A DNA stretch of 64,000 nt, taken from NCBI RefSeq assembly GCF_004378855.1, contig NZ_RYYL01000004.1, positions 62,001 to 126,000 of the forward strand. Direction: 5' to 3'. This DNA is from Campylobacter sp. US33a (lineage in GTDB: Bacteria; Campylobacterota; Campylobacteria; Campylobacterales; Campylobacteraceae). The notes under the pieces are model-generated. The model worked only from the letters and a program-made list of their open reading frames with translations, did no database searches and had not been told where the DNA came from. The position numbers were made by a program, and so were the translations under genes. This document shows positions 8,697 through 17,237 of the stretch, piece after piece. Positions within the stretch are counted from its first letter, which is position 1; every line of letters starts with the position of its first letter.

Positions 8697-9245
8697 ATGT
8701 TGATGAAATTTAAGGGAAAAACCCCAGAATTAGGAAAAAATGTTTTTGTTGCAGATGGGGCTAAGGTTATTGGTGAAGTTGAAATTGGCGATGAGAGCAG
8801 TGTTTGGTTTAACTGTGTTTTAAGAGGCGATGTGAATTTTATCAAAATTGGCAAAAGGACAAATATACAAGATTTAACAACCATCCATGTGTGGCATAGG
8901 GAATTTAATATGGATGGAAGTTTGAAAGATGCGGGTTTTCCTACTAGTATAGGTGATGATGTGACTATAGGCCATAATTGCGTGATTCATGCTTGCACGA
9001 TAGGCTCTCGTGTTCTTGTGGGTATGAATGCGGTTGTAATGGACGCAGCGGTGATTGGCGATGATAGTATAGTAGGAGCGGGTAGCGTGGTGACTAAGGG
9101 TAAGAAATTTCCGCCAAAATCACTTATTTTAGGAAATCCTGCCAAAGTTGTGCGCGAATTAAGCGATGAAGAAGTGGAGTTTTTAAAACAGTCGGCTTTA
9201 AATTATGTTGAATTTAAAAATGAGTTTTTAAAGGAGCAAGGATAA
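8697..9245 (+). CDS. Gamma carbonic anhydrase family protein (YrdA-like, left-handed beta-helix)
   Basis: A 182-residue hexapeptide-repeat protein. The three zinc-binding histidines of gamma-class carbonic anhydrases are all present: H64 (TTIHVWH) and the H93-x4-H98 pair (GHNCVIHAC). This keeps CO2 hydration possible, though many YrdA/PaaY-type members show little activity. The repeats run from about residue 20 to 150, followed by a C-terminal helix. AAGGA lies 6 bases before the ATG at 8697; a second in-frame ATG two codons on is less well placed. Own promoter and own terminator, so it is monocistronic. Confidence 0.85.
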   Translation: MLMKFKGKTPELGKNVFVADGAKVIGEVEIGDESSVWFNCVLRGDVNFIKIGKRTNIQDLTTIHVWHREFNMDGSLKDAGFPTSIGDDVTIGHNCVIHACTIGSRVLVGMNAVVMDAAVIGDDSIVGAGSVVTKGKKFPPKSLILGNPAKVVRELSDEEVEFLKQSALNYVEFKNEFLKEQG

Positions 9246-9267
9246 GTTTTGGACTTATCCTTTTTTT
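9240..9267 (+). terminator. Rho-independent terminator of the gamma-carbonic-anhydrase-like gene
   Basis: A perfect 8-bp stem GGATAAGT / ACTTATCC around a TTTGG loop is followed by seven T. The stem begins inside the last codons of the gene. Confidence 0.85.
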
Positions 9268-9280
9268 GTGTTTATAGATT

Positions 9281-9324
9281 TTCATTTTCGAAAAATAAGA
9301 TTTATCGAAAACCTTGAAAATGAA
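9281..9324. repeat. Nested inverted repeats in the convergent gap before pncB
   Basis: TTCATTTTC (9281-9289) pairs with GAAAATGAA (9316-9324), and inside them TTTCGA (9286-9291) pairs with TCGAAA (9305-9310). The two pairings share bases on the left arm and would compete. There is no clear T-run, so this is not an obvious terminator. Function unknown. Confidence 0.5.
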
Positions 9325-9412
9325 TTATAAATCTCAGGGTCATTTACTGTTTCTGGCAGATCATTTAATCCACGCAGCTTTGGAAAAATATGAAATAAAA
9401 ATATTGGACTAA
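9320..9412 (+). other. Possible 30-residue micro-ORF or gene remnant
   Basis: An ATG-to-TAA frame encodes about 30 residues beginning MNYKSQGHLLFLADHL and ending EKYEIKILD. It has no Shine-Dalgarno, its ATG lies in the right arm of an inverted repeat, and its codons (two CTG, CAG, CAC) are less AT-biased than its neighbours. The peptide looks protein-like rather than random. I do not recognise a family. It may be a remnant of a lost gene, or noise. Confidence 0.3.
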
Positions 9413-10797
9413 TTTTTTATCAATTTTTTTTGCAAATTTTTTAAATTTTTTGAAAGTTTGATTTTATATTTTTCTTTGTTGCTAAAATCCAAGAATTTCT
9501 CATCCAGCTTTGAAATTTGATCTTTTGTGTATGAGGCAATTTTTTTAATATTGCTTTGTTTGTTAAGAATTTTACCTTCTTTAAAAATGCATTTTAAGAG
9601 TTCTTTTCTTTCTAAATTTTCATCAAGTTTGGCTAAATTTTCATCATAAATATAAAGCTCATCGAAAAGTATTTTTTGGCTTTTTTTATCATAAATTCTA
9701 AAAAGTTTTTTAAAATGCGGTATGGTTGTTTTTTGTTTATCCTCACTGATCTTAATTTTGGGCGTTATGGTTTCGTTTTCTTCTATAGCTACGAGTTTAT
9801 AAACACAGCCAAAAGTAGGATCACTTGAAGCAGTAATGAGTCTTTCACCAACTCCAAAAGCATTAATAGGCGCATTGTCTGCAAGAAGTTTTTCTATACT
9901 TTTTTCATCTAAGGAATTTGAAGCAATGATTTTGCATTCTTTTAAATCATTTTGATCTAAAATAACTCGAATTTCTTTACTAAGCACTTCTAAATTTCCA
10001 GAGTCAATGCGCACTCCACACTGCCTAACTTTAAATTTTTTAAATGCTTTTATAGCATTATTTAAGCCTTGCTTGTAATGATAGGTATCAATAAGCAGAA
10101 TGGGGTTTTTAGGGTAAAGTTCTAAATAACGACAAAAGGCTTCAAATTCATCGCTAAACATTTGTATCCAAGAATGCGCCATTGTTCCGCTTGTTGTGAT
10201 ATTATAATTTTTTCCTGCAAGCGTGCAAGAACTTGCCACGCAACCTCCTATTATCGCCGCTCTTGCACCTTTGAGTGCTGCTTCGCTTCCATGTGCCCTG
10301 CGTGCCCCAAATTCAAGCACAGGTAGATTTTTAGCTGATCTTACAATGCGGTTTGCTTTTGTGGCAATTAAACTTTGATGATTGATACTAAGAAGAAAAA
10401 AAGTTTCAAGAAGTTGCGCTTCGATAGCATTGGTTTTAATAATCATCAAAGGTTCATTAGGAAAAATGATTTCGCCTTCTTGCATGGCATAAATTTCGCC
10501 GCTAAATTTGAAATTTTCTAAATATTCTAAAAAACTTTCTTTAAAGATATTTTGCGAACGCAAATAGTTTATATCTTCTTTGCTAAAATGTAAATTTGAG
10601 ATAAAATCAAGTATATCATCAAGTCCAGCAAATATAGCAAAAGAGCCGTGATCTGGAATTTTTCTAAAAAATATATCAAAATAACAAATTTTATTTTCAA
10701 GCCCATTAAGATAATAGCCTTGCATCATGGTTAATTCGTAGAAATCGCAAAGCAAAGCAAGATTTGGCTTTGCTTGCATGAGAGAATTTTGTGCCAT
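9409..10797 (-). CDS. pncB: Nicotinate phosphoribosyltransferase
   Basis: The enzyme converts nicotinic acid and PRPP to nicotinate mononucleotide in the Preiss-Handler salvage route to NAD. The 462-residue protein carries the family landmarks in order: DFYELTMMQGYY, FFRKIPDHGSFAIFAG, EFGARRAHG, SGTMAHSWIQMF, IDTYHYKQGL, VRIDSGNLEVLSKEIR, IIASNSLDE and NAFGVGERLITA. The C-terminal 100 residues are Lys-rich and variable. It resembles the shorter, type-2-like bacterial PncB. It lies upstream of no obvious partner and downstream of nrdB on the same strand, 20 bases away. An NAD salvage enzyme would complement de novo NAD synthesis. Confidence 0.88.
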   Translation of the reverse strand: MAQNSLMQAKPNLALLCDFYELTMMQGYYLNGLENKICYFDIFFRKIPDHGSFAIFAGLDDILDFISNLHFSKEDINYLRSQNIFKESFLEYLENFKFSGEIYAMQEGEIIFPNEPLMIIKTNAIEAQLLETFFLLSINHQSLIATKANRIVRSAKNLPVLEFGARRAHGSEAALKGARAAIIGGCVASSCTLAGKNYNITTSGTMAHSWIQMFSDEFEAFCRYLELYPKNPILLIDTYHYKQGLNNAIKAFKKFKVRQCGVRIDSGNLEVLSKEIRVILDQNDLKECKIIASNSLDEKSIEKLLADNAPINAFGVGERLITASSDPTFGCVYKLVAIEENETITPKIKISEDKQKTTIPHFKKLFRIYDKKSQKILFDELYIYDENLAKLDENLERKELLKCIFKEGKILNKQSNIKKIASYTKDQISKLDEKFLDFSNKEKYKIKLSKNLKNLQKKLIKN

Positions 10798-10817
10798 AAA
10801 TTTAATTTCCCAAGATT

Positions 10818-11840
10818 TTAAAAATCATCAAAACTTATGCTACCTTTAGAATAATTAGTAACCTTACTTTCAAAGAAATTGCTTTTTTGGTCGTTAAATT
10901 TGGAAAAATCATCTACCCATTTGATAGGATGTTTTGCGTTGTAAATTTTGTCAAGGTTGATAGCAATAAGTCTTTGATCTACAAGATAATGGATATATTC
11001 TTCTATAATATCATCTGTAAAGCCCATGATTTGATTTTGAGTGATGTATTTGCCCCATTTAATTTCTAAATCGCCCGCTTTTTTAAACATATCATAAATT
11101 TTATTTATATTTTTATCATTAAATAAATCGGGTCTTTCTTTGCGAACAGAATTAATCATATTTTGAAAAAGCAAAAGATGGGTGATTTCATCTCTTTGGA
11201 TAAAACGAATCATTTGTGCAGAACCTAGCATTTTACCTGCTCTTGCAAGCGCATAAATTGCGGTAAATCCACTGTAAAAATAAACACCCTCTAAAATTTG
11301 ATTTGCTACCATAGCCAAAAGAAGTTTATTATCATCCACATCGCCGGCTAATTCCTCATAAATGCTTGAAATAAAATCATTTTTTTCACGCAAAGTTTCG
11401 TCGTATTTTTCCATTTCATAGATTAAATCTGTATTATCACAAATCGCTTCAACCATTACTGCATAAGACTTTGAGTGATTTGCTTCTTCATAAGCTTGGC
11501 GTGCTAAAACCGCATTGATTTCAGGCGCAGTGATGTAAGGATTGATGTTATCGGCTAAATTATTGGTTTGAAAACTATCCATAGAAATGAGTTGTGACCA
11601 TACAAGATCATACATTCTTTTTTCAGCACTTGTAAGATTACAACGATAATCTAGTGCGTCTTTAGTAGTATCTACTTCTTTTGGAAACCAAGTGTTTGCT
11701 TCCATAATATCCCAAAGTTTTAAAGCCCAAGTGTATTTTGCTTTTGTAAAATTTAAAATTCCGTGCGGATTTCCACTGAAAACCTTGCGTTCTGTTAAAG
11801 TTTCATTTGAGTTTGGGTTATAAATTCTTTTTCTATCCAT
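10818..11840 (-). CDS. nrdB: Class Ia ribonucleoside-diphosphate reductase, beta (R2) subunit
   Basis: R2 holds the diiron-tyrosyl radical used by the alpha subunit to reduce ribonucleotides. All ligands are visible in this 340-residue protein: D88, E119 and H122 (EEANH), E184 (QILEG), E218 and H221 (RDEITH). The radical tyrosine is Y126, at the same spacing from H122 as in the E. coli enzyme, so this is a tyrosyl-radical type and not a Tyr-less class Ic form. The acidic, aromatic C-terminal tail GSISFDDF is the peptide that docks onto the alpha subunit. No nrdA is in the window. The start overlaps the 3' end of the RDD gene by 8 bases. Confidence 0.94.
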   Translation of the reverse strand: MDRKRIYNPNSNETLTERKVFSGNPHGILNFTKAKYTWALKLWDIMEANTWFPKEVDTTKDALDYRCNLTSAEKRMYDLVWSQLISMDSFQTNNLADNINPYITAPEINAVLARQAYEEANHSKSYAVMVEAICDNTDLIYEMEKYDETLREKNDFISSIYEELAGDVDDNKLLLAMVANQILEGVYFYSGFTAIYALARAGKMLGSAQMIRFIQRDEITHLLLFQNMINSVRKERPDLFNDKNINKIYDMFKKAGDLEIKWGKYITQNQIMGFTDDIIEEYIHYLVDQRLIAINLDKIYNAKHPIKWVDDFSKFNDQKSNFFESKVTNYSKGSISFDDF

Positions 11841-12252
11841 TGTCTTTTGCCTTTACTACAAGATAAGATTTGCTTAATAAATCATGAATTCCCAAGCCGT
11901 CTTTGCGTAGGAATGGAAATATTAAACCTATAATAATTGAATAAGTAAAAATAAATACCAAAAATCTTAATAATGCTTGTATAAAACTTACTTTTTTATG
12001 ATTAATGCTACTAATAAGATACATATCATAAGCTTTGCAACCTGGACTTTGAGCATTTTTTACAAAAAATAAAGTTTGTATAAGTCCAAAGCTGATCCAA
12101 CAAGCAAAAATAAACCATTCATTTTTTAAAAAAACTTCTTTACCTAAAGAGAAATAACACAAATAAAGCAAGGGAACATAGATCATAAAAATATCTATTA
12201 AAAATGCTCTAAATCTCATCCATTTAGTAGCAAGTCTTGCTTTGCTTGACAT
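11833..12252 (-). CDS. RDD-family inner-membrane protein
   Basis: A 139-residue protein with three hydrophobic segments (about 15-35, 47-65, 90-112) and the RDD-family pattern: an N-terminal basic stretch ATKWMRFRAFLIDIFMIYVP, the central QSPGCKAYDMYLI (matching the G-(K)-x-x-x-x-L part of the family) and a C-terminal DGLGIHDLLSKSYLV. RDD proteins are small membrane proteins of mostly unknown role; some are linked to Na+/H+ exchange. It lies directly between pyrE and nrdB (no gap to pyrE, 8-base overlap with nrdB), so it is co-transcribed. No specific function can be given. Confidence 0.8.
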   Translation of the reverse strand: MSSKARLATKWMRFRAFLIDIFMIYVPLLYLCYFSLGKEVFLKNEWFIFACWISFGLIQTLFFVKNAQSPGCKAYDMYLISSINHKKVSFIQALLRFLVFIFTYSIIIGLIFPFLRKDGLGIHDLLSKSYLVVKAKDNG

Positions 12253-12861
12253 TTAATTTCCACGACTTCCTGGTTTTATAGCTGTGCTACCTTGCTTGCA
12301 AAGCGGACATTGCTCTGCCTCATAGATATCAAATTCAAAATTTCCTAAAACAAAAAGTGGTAAATTATCAGGCAATTTTGCATTGTCTTTTTTTGTTGTG
12401 TTGAGATTTTTTACTGCACAAAAACCACGATTTGCTAAAGCTGCAAATCCTACTACAACTCCCCCTAAACTCTCTATGATTTCAGCACTTTCCAAAGCAC
12501 TTCCACCTGTTGTGATAATATCTTCACAGATAATGAATTTTTCGCCTTTTTTAACTTCAAAGCCACGTCTTAAAGTCATTTGCTTTTCTACTCTTTCGGT
12601 AAAAATAAAGCGTTTATTGCAAGCTCTTGCTAGTTCATAACCTGCTAAAATTCCACCCAGTGCGGGAGAGCAAACACTATCAAATTCAACATCATAACTA
12701 AAAATAATTTTTGCTAATTCATCACAAAGTTTGCCAGCAAGTTGCGGATTTTCTAATACTTTAGCACTTTGCAAGTAAAACTCAGAATGCTTTCCCGAGC
12801 TTAAAAGAAAATGCCCTTGTAAATATGCACCACATTCTTTATAAATTTGTTCTAAATTCAT
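12253..12861 (-). CDS. pyrE: Orotate phosphoribosyltransferase
   Basis: PyrE makes orotidine monophosphate from orotate and PRPP in pyrimidine synthesis. The PRPP-binding motif [17 protein letters not shown] is intact, with upstream [17 protein letters not shown] and [13 protein letters not shown], and the C terminus carries a CPLCKQG pair. I place the start at the ATG at 12861 (202 residues). A frame extension to a TTG at 12867 exists, but AAAGG at the end of frr is 7 bases from the ATG, the better spacing. The gene follows frr with a 2-base gap and is followed by the RDD gene without a gap. Confidence 0.93.
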   Translation of the reverse strand: MNLEQIYKECGAYLQGHFLLSSGKHSEFYLQSAKVLENPQLAGKLCDELAKIIFSYDVEFDSVCSPALGGILAGYELARACNKRFIFTERVEKQMTLRRGFEVKKGEKFIICEDIITTGGSALESAEIIESLGGVVVGFAALANRGFCAVKNLNTTKKDNAKLPDNLPLFVLGNFEFDIYEAEQCPLCKQGSTAIKPGSRGN

Positions 12862-12863
12862 TA

Positions 12864-13421
12864 TCAAACCTTTAGAAGCTCTACTTCTTTATTTTTTACA
12901 CTCTCGTCAATTTTTGCAGTATAAGTATCGGTAAGTTTTTGCACATCATCATAAGCTTTTTTGGCTTCATCTTCAGAAATAGCTTTGTCTTTTTCGAGCT
13001 TTTTTACTGCATCGTTTGCATCTTTACGAATGTTTCTTATAGAAACTTTTGCTTTTTCTCCCATGGCTTTGGCTTGTTTGACATTTTCTTCTCTTTGCTC
13101 TCTAGTCATTGGTGGGAAAAATAATTTCACGCTTTCGCCATCATTATTTGGATTTACACCTATATTTGCTGCTGCGATAGCGCTTTCTATTGTTTTTAAC
13201 ATAGGTTTTTCCCAAGGAGTAATGCTAATGGTTGAAGCATCGCTTGCAAGTACCGTTGCAACTTGATTTAGAGGAGTTTGAGTGCCATAATAATCAACGC
13301 TGATATGATCAAGTATATGGATATTAACTTTGCCGGTGCGTAGTGTGGTAAAGTCTTTTTTTAAAGCTTCTAGACTTTTTTCATTTTGGGTTTTTTGTTT
13401 GTTTAAAATTTCGCTTAGCAT
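12864..13421 (-). CDS. frr: Ribosome recycling factor
   Basis: RRF splits post-termination ribosomes together with EF-G. The 185-residue protein is the standard length, with [20 protein letters not shown] near the N terminus, the central [20 protein letters not shown] and the C-terminal [24 protein letters not shown] followed by a charged helix. It lies in the minus-strand run secG-frr-pyrE-RDD-nrdB with gaps of a few bases, so it is probably part of one operon. Confidence 0.97.
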   Translation of the reverse strand: MLSEILNKQKTQNEKSLEALKKDFTTLRTGKVNIHILDHISVDYYGTQTPLNQVATVLASDASTISITPWEKPMLKTIESAIAAANIGVNPNNDGESVKLFFPPMTREQREENVKQAKAMGEKAKVSIRNIRKDANDAVKKLEKDKAISEDEAKKAYDDVQKLTDTYTAKIDESVKNKEVELLKV

Positions 13422-13430
13422 ATTTTTCCT

Positions 13431-13793
13431 TTAATTTGTAGTATTGTTTTGATCGGTATTTTGCATAGGTATGCTTGGTGCCATAGGAATTGCTGGAGCC
13501 GATGGAACATTAGTGGAGTTGTTTTCGTTTGAAGGAATCTGAATTTGTTCTGCAAGTGAAGACTTGGAATTTTGATTGTATAAATATCCTAAAGCTATGG
13601 TATTTGCTATTAGAGCCACGCCCATTATAAAGGTAAATTTAGCTAAAAATCCCGCAGGTCCTTTGGCGCCAAATAAACTTTCATTACTTCCACTATATGC
13701 TCCAAGTCCTATGCTTGAACTTTTTTGTAGTAAAACTGCTATACAGATAACAACAACAAGGGTAAATTGAACAATAAGTAATAGAGTAATCAT
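13431..13793 (-). CDS. secG: Preprotein translocase subunit SecG
   Basis: SecG is an inner-membrane partner of SecYE. The 120-residue protein has two membrane segments (about 3-22 and 52-72) linked by the SecG signature LLQKSSSIGLGAYSGSNESLFGAKGPAGFLAK. The C-terminal 40 residues are rich in Asn, Pro, Ser and Met, a low-complexity tail seen in epsilonproteobacterial SecG. It is the first gene of the secG-frr-pyrE-RDD-nrdB run and has AAGGAAAA ahead of its ATG. Confidence 0.93.
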   Translation of the reverse strand: MITLLLIVQFTLVVVICIAVLLQKSSSIGLGAYSGSNESLFGAKGPAGFLAKFTFIMGVALIANTIALGYLYNQNSKSSLAEQIQIPSNENNSTNVPSAPAIPMAPSIPMQNTDQNNTTN

Positions 13794-13867
13794 AAATTTT
13801 CCTTAAAAGAATTTATCAAAGATAAAATTGTAACTTAAAAAGATTGAAAAGAATTTGAAATTTAAAA

Positions 13868-13893
13868 TTTTTGCGGGTAAATTCCCGCAAAAA
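13868..13893 (-). terminator. Terminator after the Bax-inhibitor-like gene
   Basis: A perfect 10-bp stem TTTTTGCGGG / CCCGCAAAAA with loop TAAATT starts right after the minus-strand stop codon at 13894. The A/T flanks of the stem supply a T-run in either direction, so it may act both ways. Confidence 0.85.
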
Positions 13894-14586
13894 TTATCGA
13901 TTAACACTTCTTAAAATATTAAGTAAAGATATAAAAAGATTTACAAAATCAAGATAAAGAGCTACAGCTCCTTCAATTGGGGTTTCGTAATTTCCGCGAA
14001 TGATATTTTGTGTATCATAAAGAATATAAAATGAAAATAAAATCGCAGCAACTGCTGAAATGGCTAAATTTAATAGACCGCTTTGCATAAATATGTTAAG
14101 AATCGAAGCTGCAACTACGATTAAAAGTACGATAAATAAAGCTTTTCCCATCATTGTAAAATCTTTTTTAGTATTCATAGCAAAAATACTAAGTCCTGCA
14201 AAAGCCACTGTTGTTAAAGCAAAGGCTTGAGCAACGATTACTCCGCCTGCTGGTAAAGCAAGGACTGAGATAAGTAATGGAGTTAGCGTTAAGCCAGAAC
14301 AAAAAGTAAAAGCAAAAAGCAAAATCAGATTAAGCGGAGCTTCTCTTTTTTTATACATTAATGCAAATAACAAACCAATTTCAACTATAAAAAGTATCCA
14401 AAAAGTCGCTTGAGATCTAAAAAAGAATTCTGCCAAAGCATAAATTCCTACATAAGCACCTACAGTTGCGGCTAGAAGTGAGGCAGCAAAAAGCTGGTAA
14501 GTTTGCTTAATGAAAACACTTAATTCGCTAGAGCGAATGCTATCAAATTCTCTTGATTTTGAATAATCTCTGTCATAAAGACTCAT
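13894..14586 (-). CDS. Bax inhibitor-1 / YccA family membrane protein
   Basis: A 230-residue inner-membrane protein with seven hydrophobic helices after a soluble N terminus (MSLYDRDYSKSREFDSIRSSELSVFIKQTYQLFAAS). The family signature is the last segment: FSFYILYDTQNII followed by AVALYLDFVNLFISLLNIL, with the conserved aspartates. Bacterial members are calcium-leak channels or FtsH-associated proteins. An AGGAGG site lies upstream, spaced 10 bases from the ATG. A strong hairpin follows the stop. It appears to be a single-gene unit divergent from canB. Confidence 0.88.
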   Translation of the reverse strand: MSLYDRDYSKSREFDSIRSSELSVFIKQTYQLFAASLLAATVGAYVGIYALAEFFFRSQATFWILFIVEIGLLFALMYKKREAPLNLILLFAFTFCSGLTLTPLLISVLALPAGGVIVAQAFALTTVAFAGLSIFAMNTKKDFTMMGKALFIVLLIVVAASILNIFMQSGLLNLAISAVAAILFSFYILYDTQNIIRGNYETPIEGAVALYLDFVNLFISLLNILRSVNR

Positions 14587-14673
14587 AATAGAATATCCTC
14601 CTAAAATTTAATTTTGTAAATTTACACAAAAAAGTTAAACAAAAAATTAAAAATCCCATTAAATCAAAAAATA

Positions 14674-14692
14674 ACTAAATGCTTGATATAAT
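14674..14692 (+). promoter_or_regulatory. Promoter of canB
   Basis: TATAAT at 14687-14692 preceded by AATGCTTGA. Transcription would start near 14699, which is downstream of the ATG at 14679, so that upstream ATG cannot be used from this promoter. Confidence 0.7.
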
Positions 14693-14723
14693 TACAAGTT
14701 TAAACTTTATTCAAGGCTATGGA

Positions 14724-15356
14724 ATGGATAATTTAATTAAAGGTGCTATTAAATTTATGCAAGAAGATTTCAAAGAGCACCAAGAACTTTTTATGAGTTT
14801 GAAAAATAAACAAAATCCTCATACTTTATTTATAGGTTGTGCTGATTCTAGGGTTATACCAAATTTAATTACAAATACAGGTCCTGGCGAGCTTTTTGTT
14901 GTTAGAAATATCGCAAATATAGTCCCGCCTTATCGCGTGGGCAATGATTATTTGGCCACAACTTCAGCTATAGAATACGCGTTAAGCTCTTTGCATATTA
15001 AAAACATTATTGTTTGTGGGCATAGTAATTGCGGCGGTTGTGCTGCACTTTATAATCAAGAAGCTTTAAAAGATGCTCCAAATGTAAAAAAATGGCTTAT
15101 GATGCTAGAGCCTATAAAAGAAGATGTGTTAAGATTTGCAAGTAATGATCTAGCAATGCGTTCTTGGCTCACTGAAAAGTTAAATATAGTGAATTCTTTA
15201 CAAAATTTATTCACTTATCCAGGAGTGCAAAAAGCTTTAGATGAGGGCAAGATAGAGCTTCATGCTTGGTATTATATCATAGAGACAGGCGAAATTTATG
15301 AATACGATTTTAAGGCAAAAATTTTTGTTTTAATCGAAAATAAAGGAAAAGAATGA
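14724..15356 (+). CDS. canB: Beta-class carbonic anhydrase
   Basis: The enzyme interconverts CO2 and bicarbonate, supplying bicarbonate to the carboxylases. The zinc site is complete: C39-A-D41-S-R43 and H100-S-N-C103, with GCAALY following. I start it at the ATG at 14724 (210 residues, MDNLIKGAIKFMQEDF), because CAAGG lies just upstream and the promoter -10 falls between the earlier ATG (14679) and this one. The length agrees with the C. jejuni enzyme as I remember it. Its end overlaps the next gene by 4 bases (ATGA), so the MscS channel is co-translated. Confidence 0.93.
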   Translation: MDNLIKGAIKFMQEDFKEHQELFMSLKNKQNPHTLFIGCADSRVIPNLITNTGPGELFVVRNIANIVPPYRVGNDYLATTSAIEYALSSLHIKNIIVCGHSNCGGCAALYNQEALKDAPNVKKWLMMLEPIKEDVLRFASNDLAMRSWLTEKLNIVNSLQNLFTYPGVQKALDEGKIELHAWYYIIETGEIYEYDFKAKIFVLIENKGKE

Positions 15357-17227
15357 AAAAGATTTTTTTAATTTTAGTTGTATTTGTTTGTGTGCTTTTT
15401 TCGCAAGAACTTAAATTTTTTGATGCTAATAAAAGCAATGCAAATGAAAAGACAAGTTATTCTTTGGTGGAAAAATATGTTTTAATTAACGAGCAGATTA
15501 AAGATTATCAAGAGCAAGAAGATGCCAATGTTAGTCTTTTTTCGGGCGAAATTAAAGTTTTAGAGAAACAAAAACAAAATATTTTAGTTGAAATTCCTTC
15601 TGTTATTGTCACACAAAAAACAGATGAAAATGCAGTAAATAATTTTTTAAAAATTAAAAAAAGTATAGAAAATAAGATTAAAAAAAACAAAAACAATCCT
15701 AGTGTTTATGTGGATTCTAGTTTAGATTTGATTTATTTAAATTTGGTCGAAAGTTTTTATTCTTCCTTTATAGGATTGGAGCAGCTTTTCAAGGATGCAG
15801 CTCAAAGTTCAAGTATAGAAAAAAGCATAGATCAAAGTATTGGTCGTCTTCAAAAAGTTATGGTTTATAATTTTGATGAAATGAAAAGTAAAATTACTGA
15901 TGAGAGTATTTTAAAAACTTTGGAAGAAAAGGAAGAAAAGCTTAAAGATCGTTCACTTGCTTATCAAGAAATTTTGTCTTATTTAAGAACTAATGCAAGC
16001 TTGTTGGAGAGTAATTATTTATTTAGTAAATTAGGTTTGCAAAATTGGATAGATAAAATCAATCAAATTGCAAATTTTGAAAGTATAAATTTAGGAAAAA
16101 TTGTTATTTCTGCACTCGTGCTTTTGATATTCTTTTCTTTGCGAAAATTTTTCTCTCATATTGTGTATTTTGTGCTTGTAAAATTATTTTATAAGAGTAA
16201 AGAAAATTTAAAAGATATTAAGGCAATATTTATAGAACATATACAAAAGCCTGTCGGAATTTTGTTGCTTGTTTATGCTGTAAGTATTTGTTTTACTATA
16301 ATTTATTATCCTACGCCTGTTTCGATTAAAATTACTAATTTATTTTATATTGCTTATGCAATTTTAATTGCTTGGCTGATCTTGACTGCGCTTGATAGTT
16401 ACGGTGTGATTTTGGTTTCAAAACTCGCCCAAAAAAGTGGCAAAAAAGAAGTGGTGAATTTAATCATTAAGATTTTATATTTTCTCATTATTGTTGTGGC
16501 TTTGCTTTTTGTTTTAGCACAGCTTGGATTTAATGTTTCTGCTCTTGTGGCCTCTTTAGGTATTGGTGGTTTGGCAGTGGCTTTGGCGGCAAAAGATATT
16601 ATTGCAAATTTCTTTGCTTCGGTTCTTTTGCTATTTGATAATAGTTTTAATCAAGGCGATTGGGTTGAAATTTCAGGCGTTGAAGGAACTATAGTAGAAA
16701 CTGGACTTAGAAAAACGACCATAAGAACTTTTGATAATTCCTTAGTGTTTTTACCAAATTCAACCATTATGGGAGCCAATATTAAAAATTGGAGCAAAAG
16801 ACGCATAGGGCGTCATGTGAAAATGTATATAGGGGTAACTTATGGCGCTACTCCTGAACAGCTTGAATCTTGCATTAAAGATTTAAAAGAGCTTTTAAAT
16901 ACTAGTGATTTAGTTGCACATGCAGATGATAGTGCTTTAAAATATGGTGATCATAGGGCAAAATATCGCCAAAATTTAGTTTCAATTAATGATTTAGAAG
17001 GCTATAAAAATGCTTGTTATGTGGCTTTGAGTGATTTTGGGGATAATAGCATTAATATAGAATTGTATTTTTATACCAAGGCTATAGATGCGGCTGAATT
17101 TAGAGAATCAAAACAAATTTTAATGCTTGAATTTATGAGAATAGTTGAAAAAAATGGTTTGAGTTTTGCTTTTCCAAGTCGTAGTATTTACATCGAAAAC
17201 TTACCAAAAATTAATTTAAGCAAATAA
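15353..17227 (+). CDS. MscS-family mechanosensitive ion channel
   Basis: A 624-residue protein: signal peptide (about 1-18), a periplasmic region rich in Lys/Asn (about 20-230) with coiled-coil character, several membrane helices (about 250-420), then the MscS pore helix VSALVASLGIGGLAVALAAKDI and the beta domain FNQGDWVEISGVEGTIVETGLRKT followed by FLPNSTI. It is much larger than E. coli MscS and resembles the MscK/YbdG-like long forms. Such channels release solutes on osmotic downshock. It is translationally coupled to canB by ATGA. Confidence 0.9.
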   Translation: MKKIFLILVVFVCVLFSQELKFFDANKSNANEKTSYSLVEKYVLINEQIKDYQEQEDANVSLFSGEIKVLEKQKQNILVEIPSVIVTQKTDENAVNNFLKIKKSIENKIKKNKNNPSVYVDSSLDLIYLNLVESFYSSFIGLEQLFKDAAQSSSIEKSIDQSIGRLQKVMVYNFDEMKSKITDESILKTLEEKEEKLKDRSLAYQEILSYLRTNASLLESNYLFSKLGLQNWIDKINQIANFESINLGKIVISALVLLIFFSLRKFFSHIVYFVLVKLFYKSKENLKDIKAIFIEHIQKPVGILLLVYAVSICFTIIYYPTPVSIKITNLFYIAYAILIAWLILTALDSYGVILVSKLAQKSGKKEVVNLIIKILYFLIIVVALLFVLAQLGFNVSALVASLGIGGLAVALAAKDIIANFFASVLLLFDNSFNQGDWVEISGVEGTIVETGLRKTTIRTFDNSLVFLPNSTIMGANIKNWSKRRIGRHVKMYIGVTYGATPEQLESCIKDLKELLNTSDLVAHADDSALKYGDHRAKYRQNLVSINDLEGYKNACYVALSDFGDNSINIELYFYTKAIDAAEFRESKQILMLEFMRIVEKNGLSFAFPSRSIYIENLPKINLSK

Positions 17228-17237
17228 AGGATGAAAA

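Noticed and set aside
10818-11840. Class Ic (Tyr-less) ribonucleotide reductase subunit
   Set aside because: The radical Tyr is present as Y126 at the normal spacing, so it is a tyrosyl-radical R2.
12383-13266. Plus-strand open frames across pyrE and frr
   Set aside because: They are antisense to well-identified genes and have hydrophobic, low-complexity translations.
14679-14723. canB start at 14679
   Set aside because: The promoter -10 lies inside this stretch, and the ATG at 14724 has a ribosome-binding site and gives the normal length.
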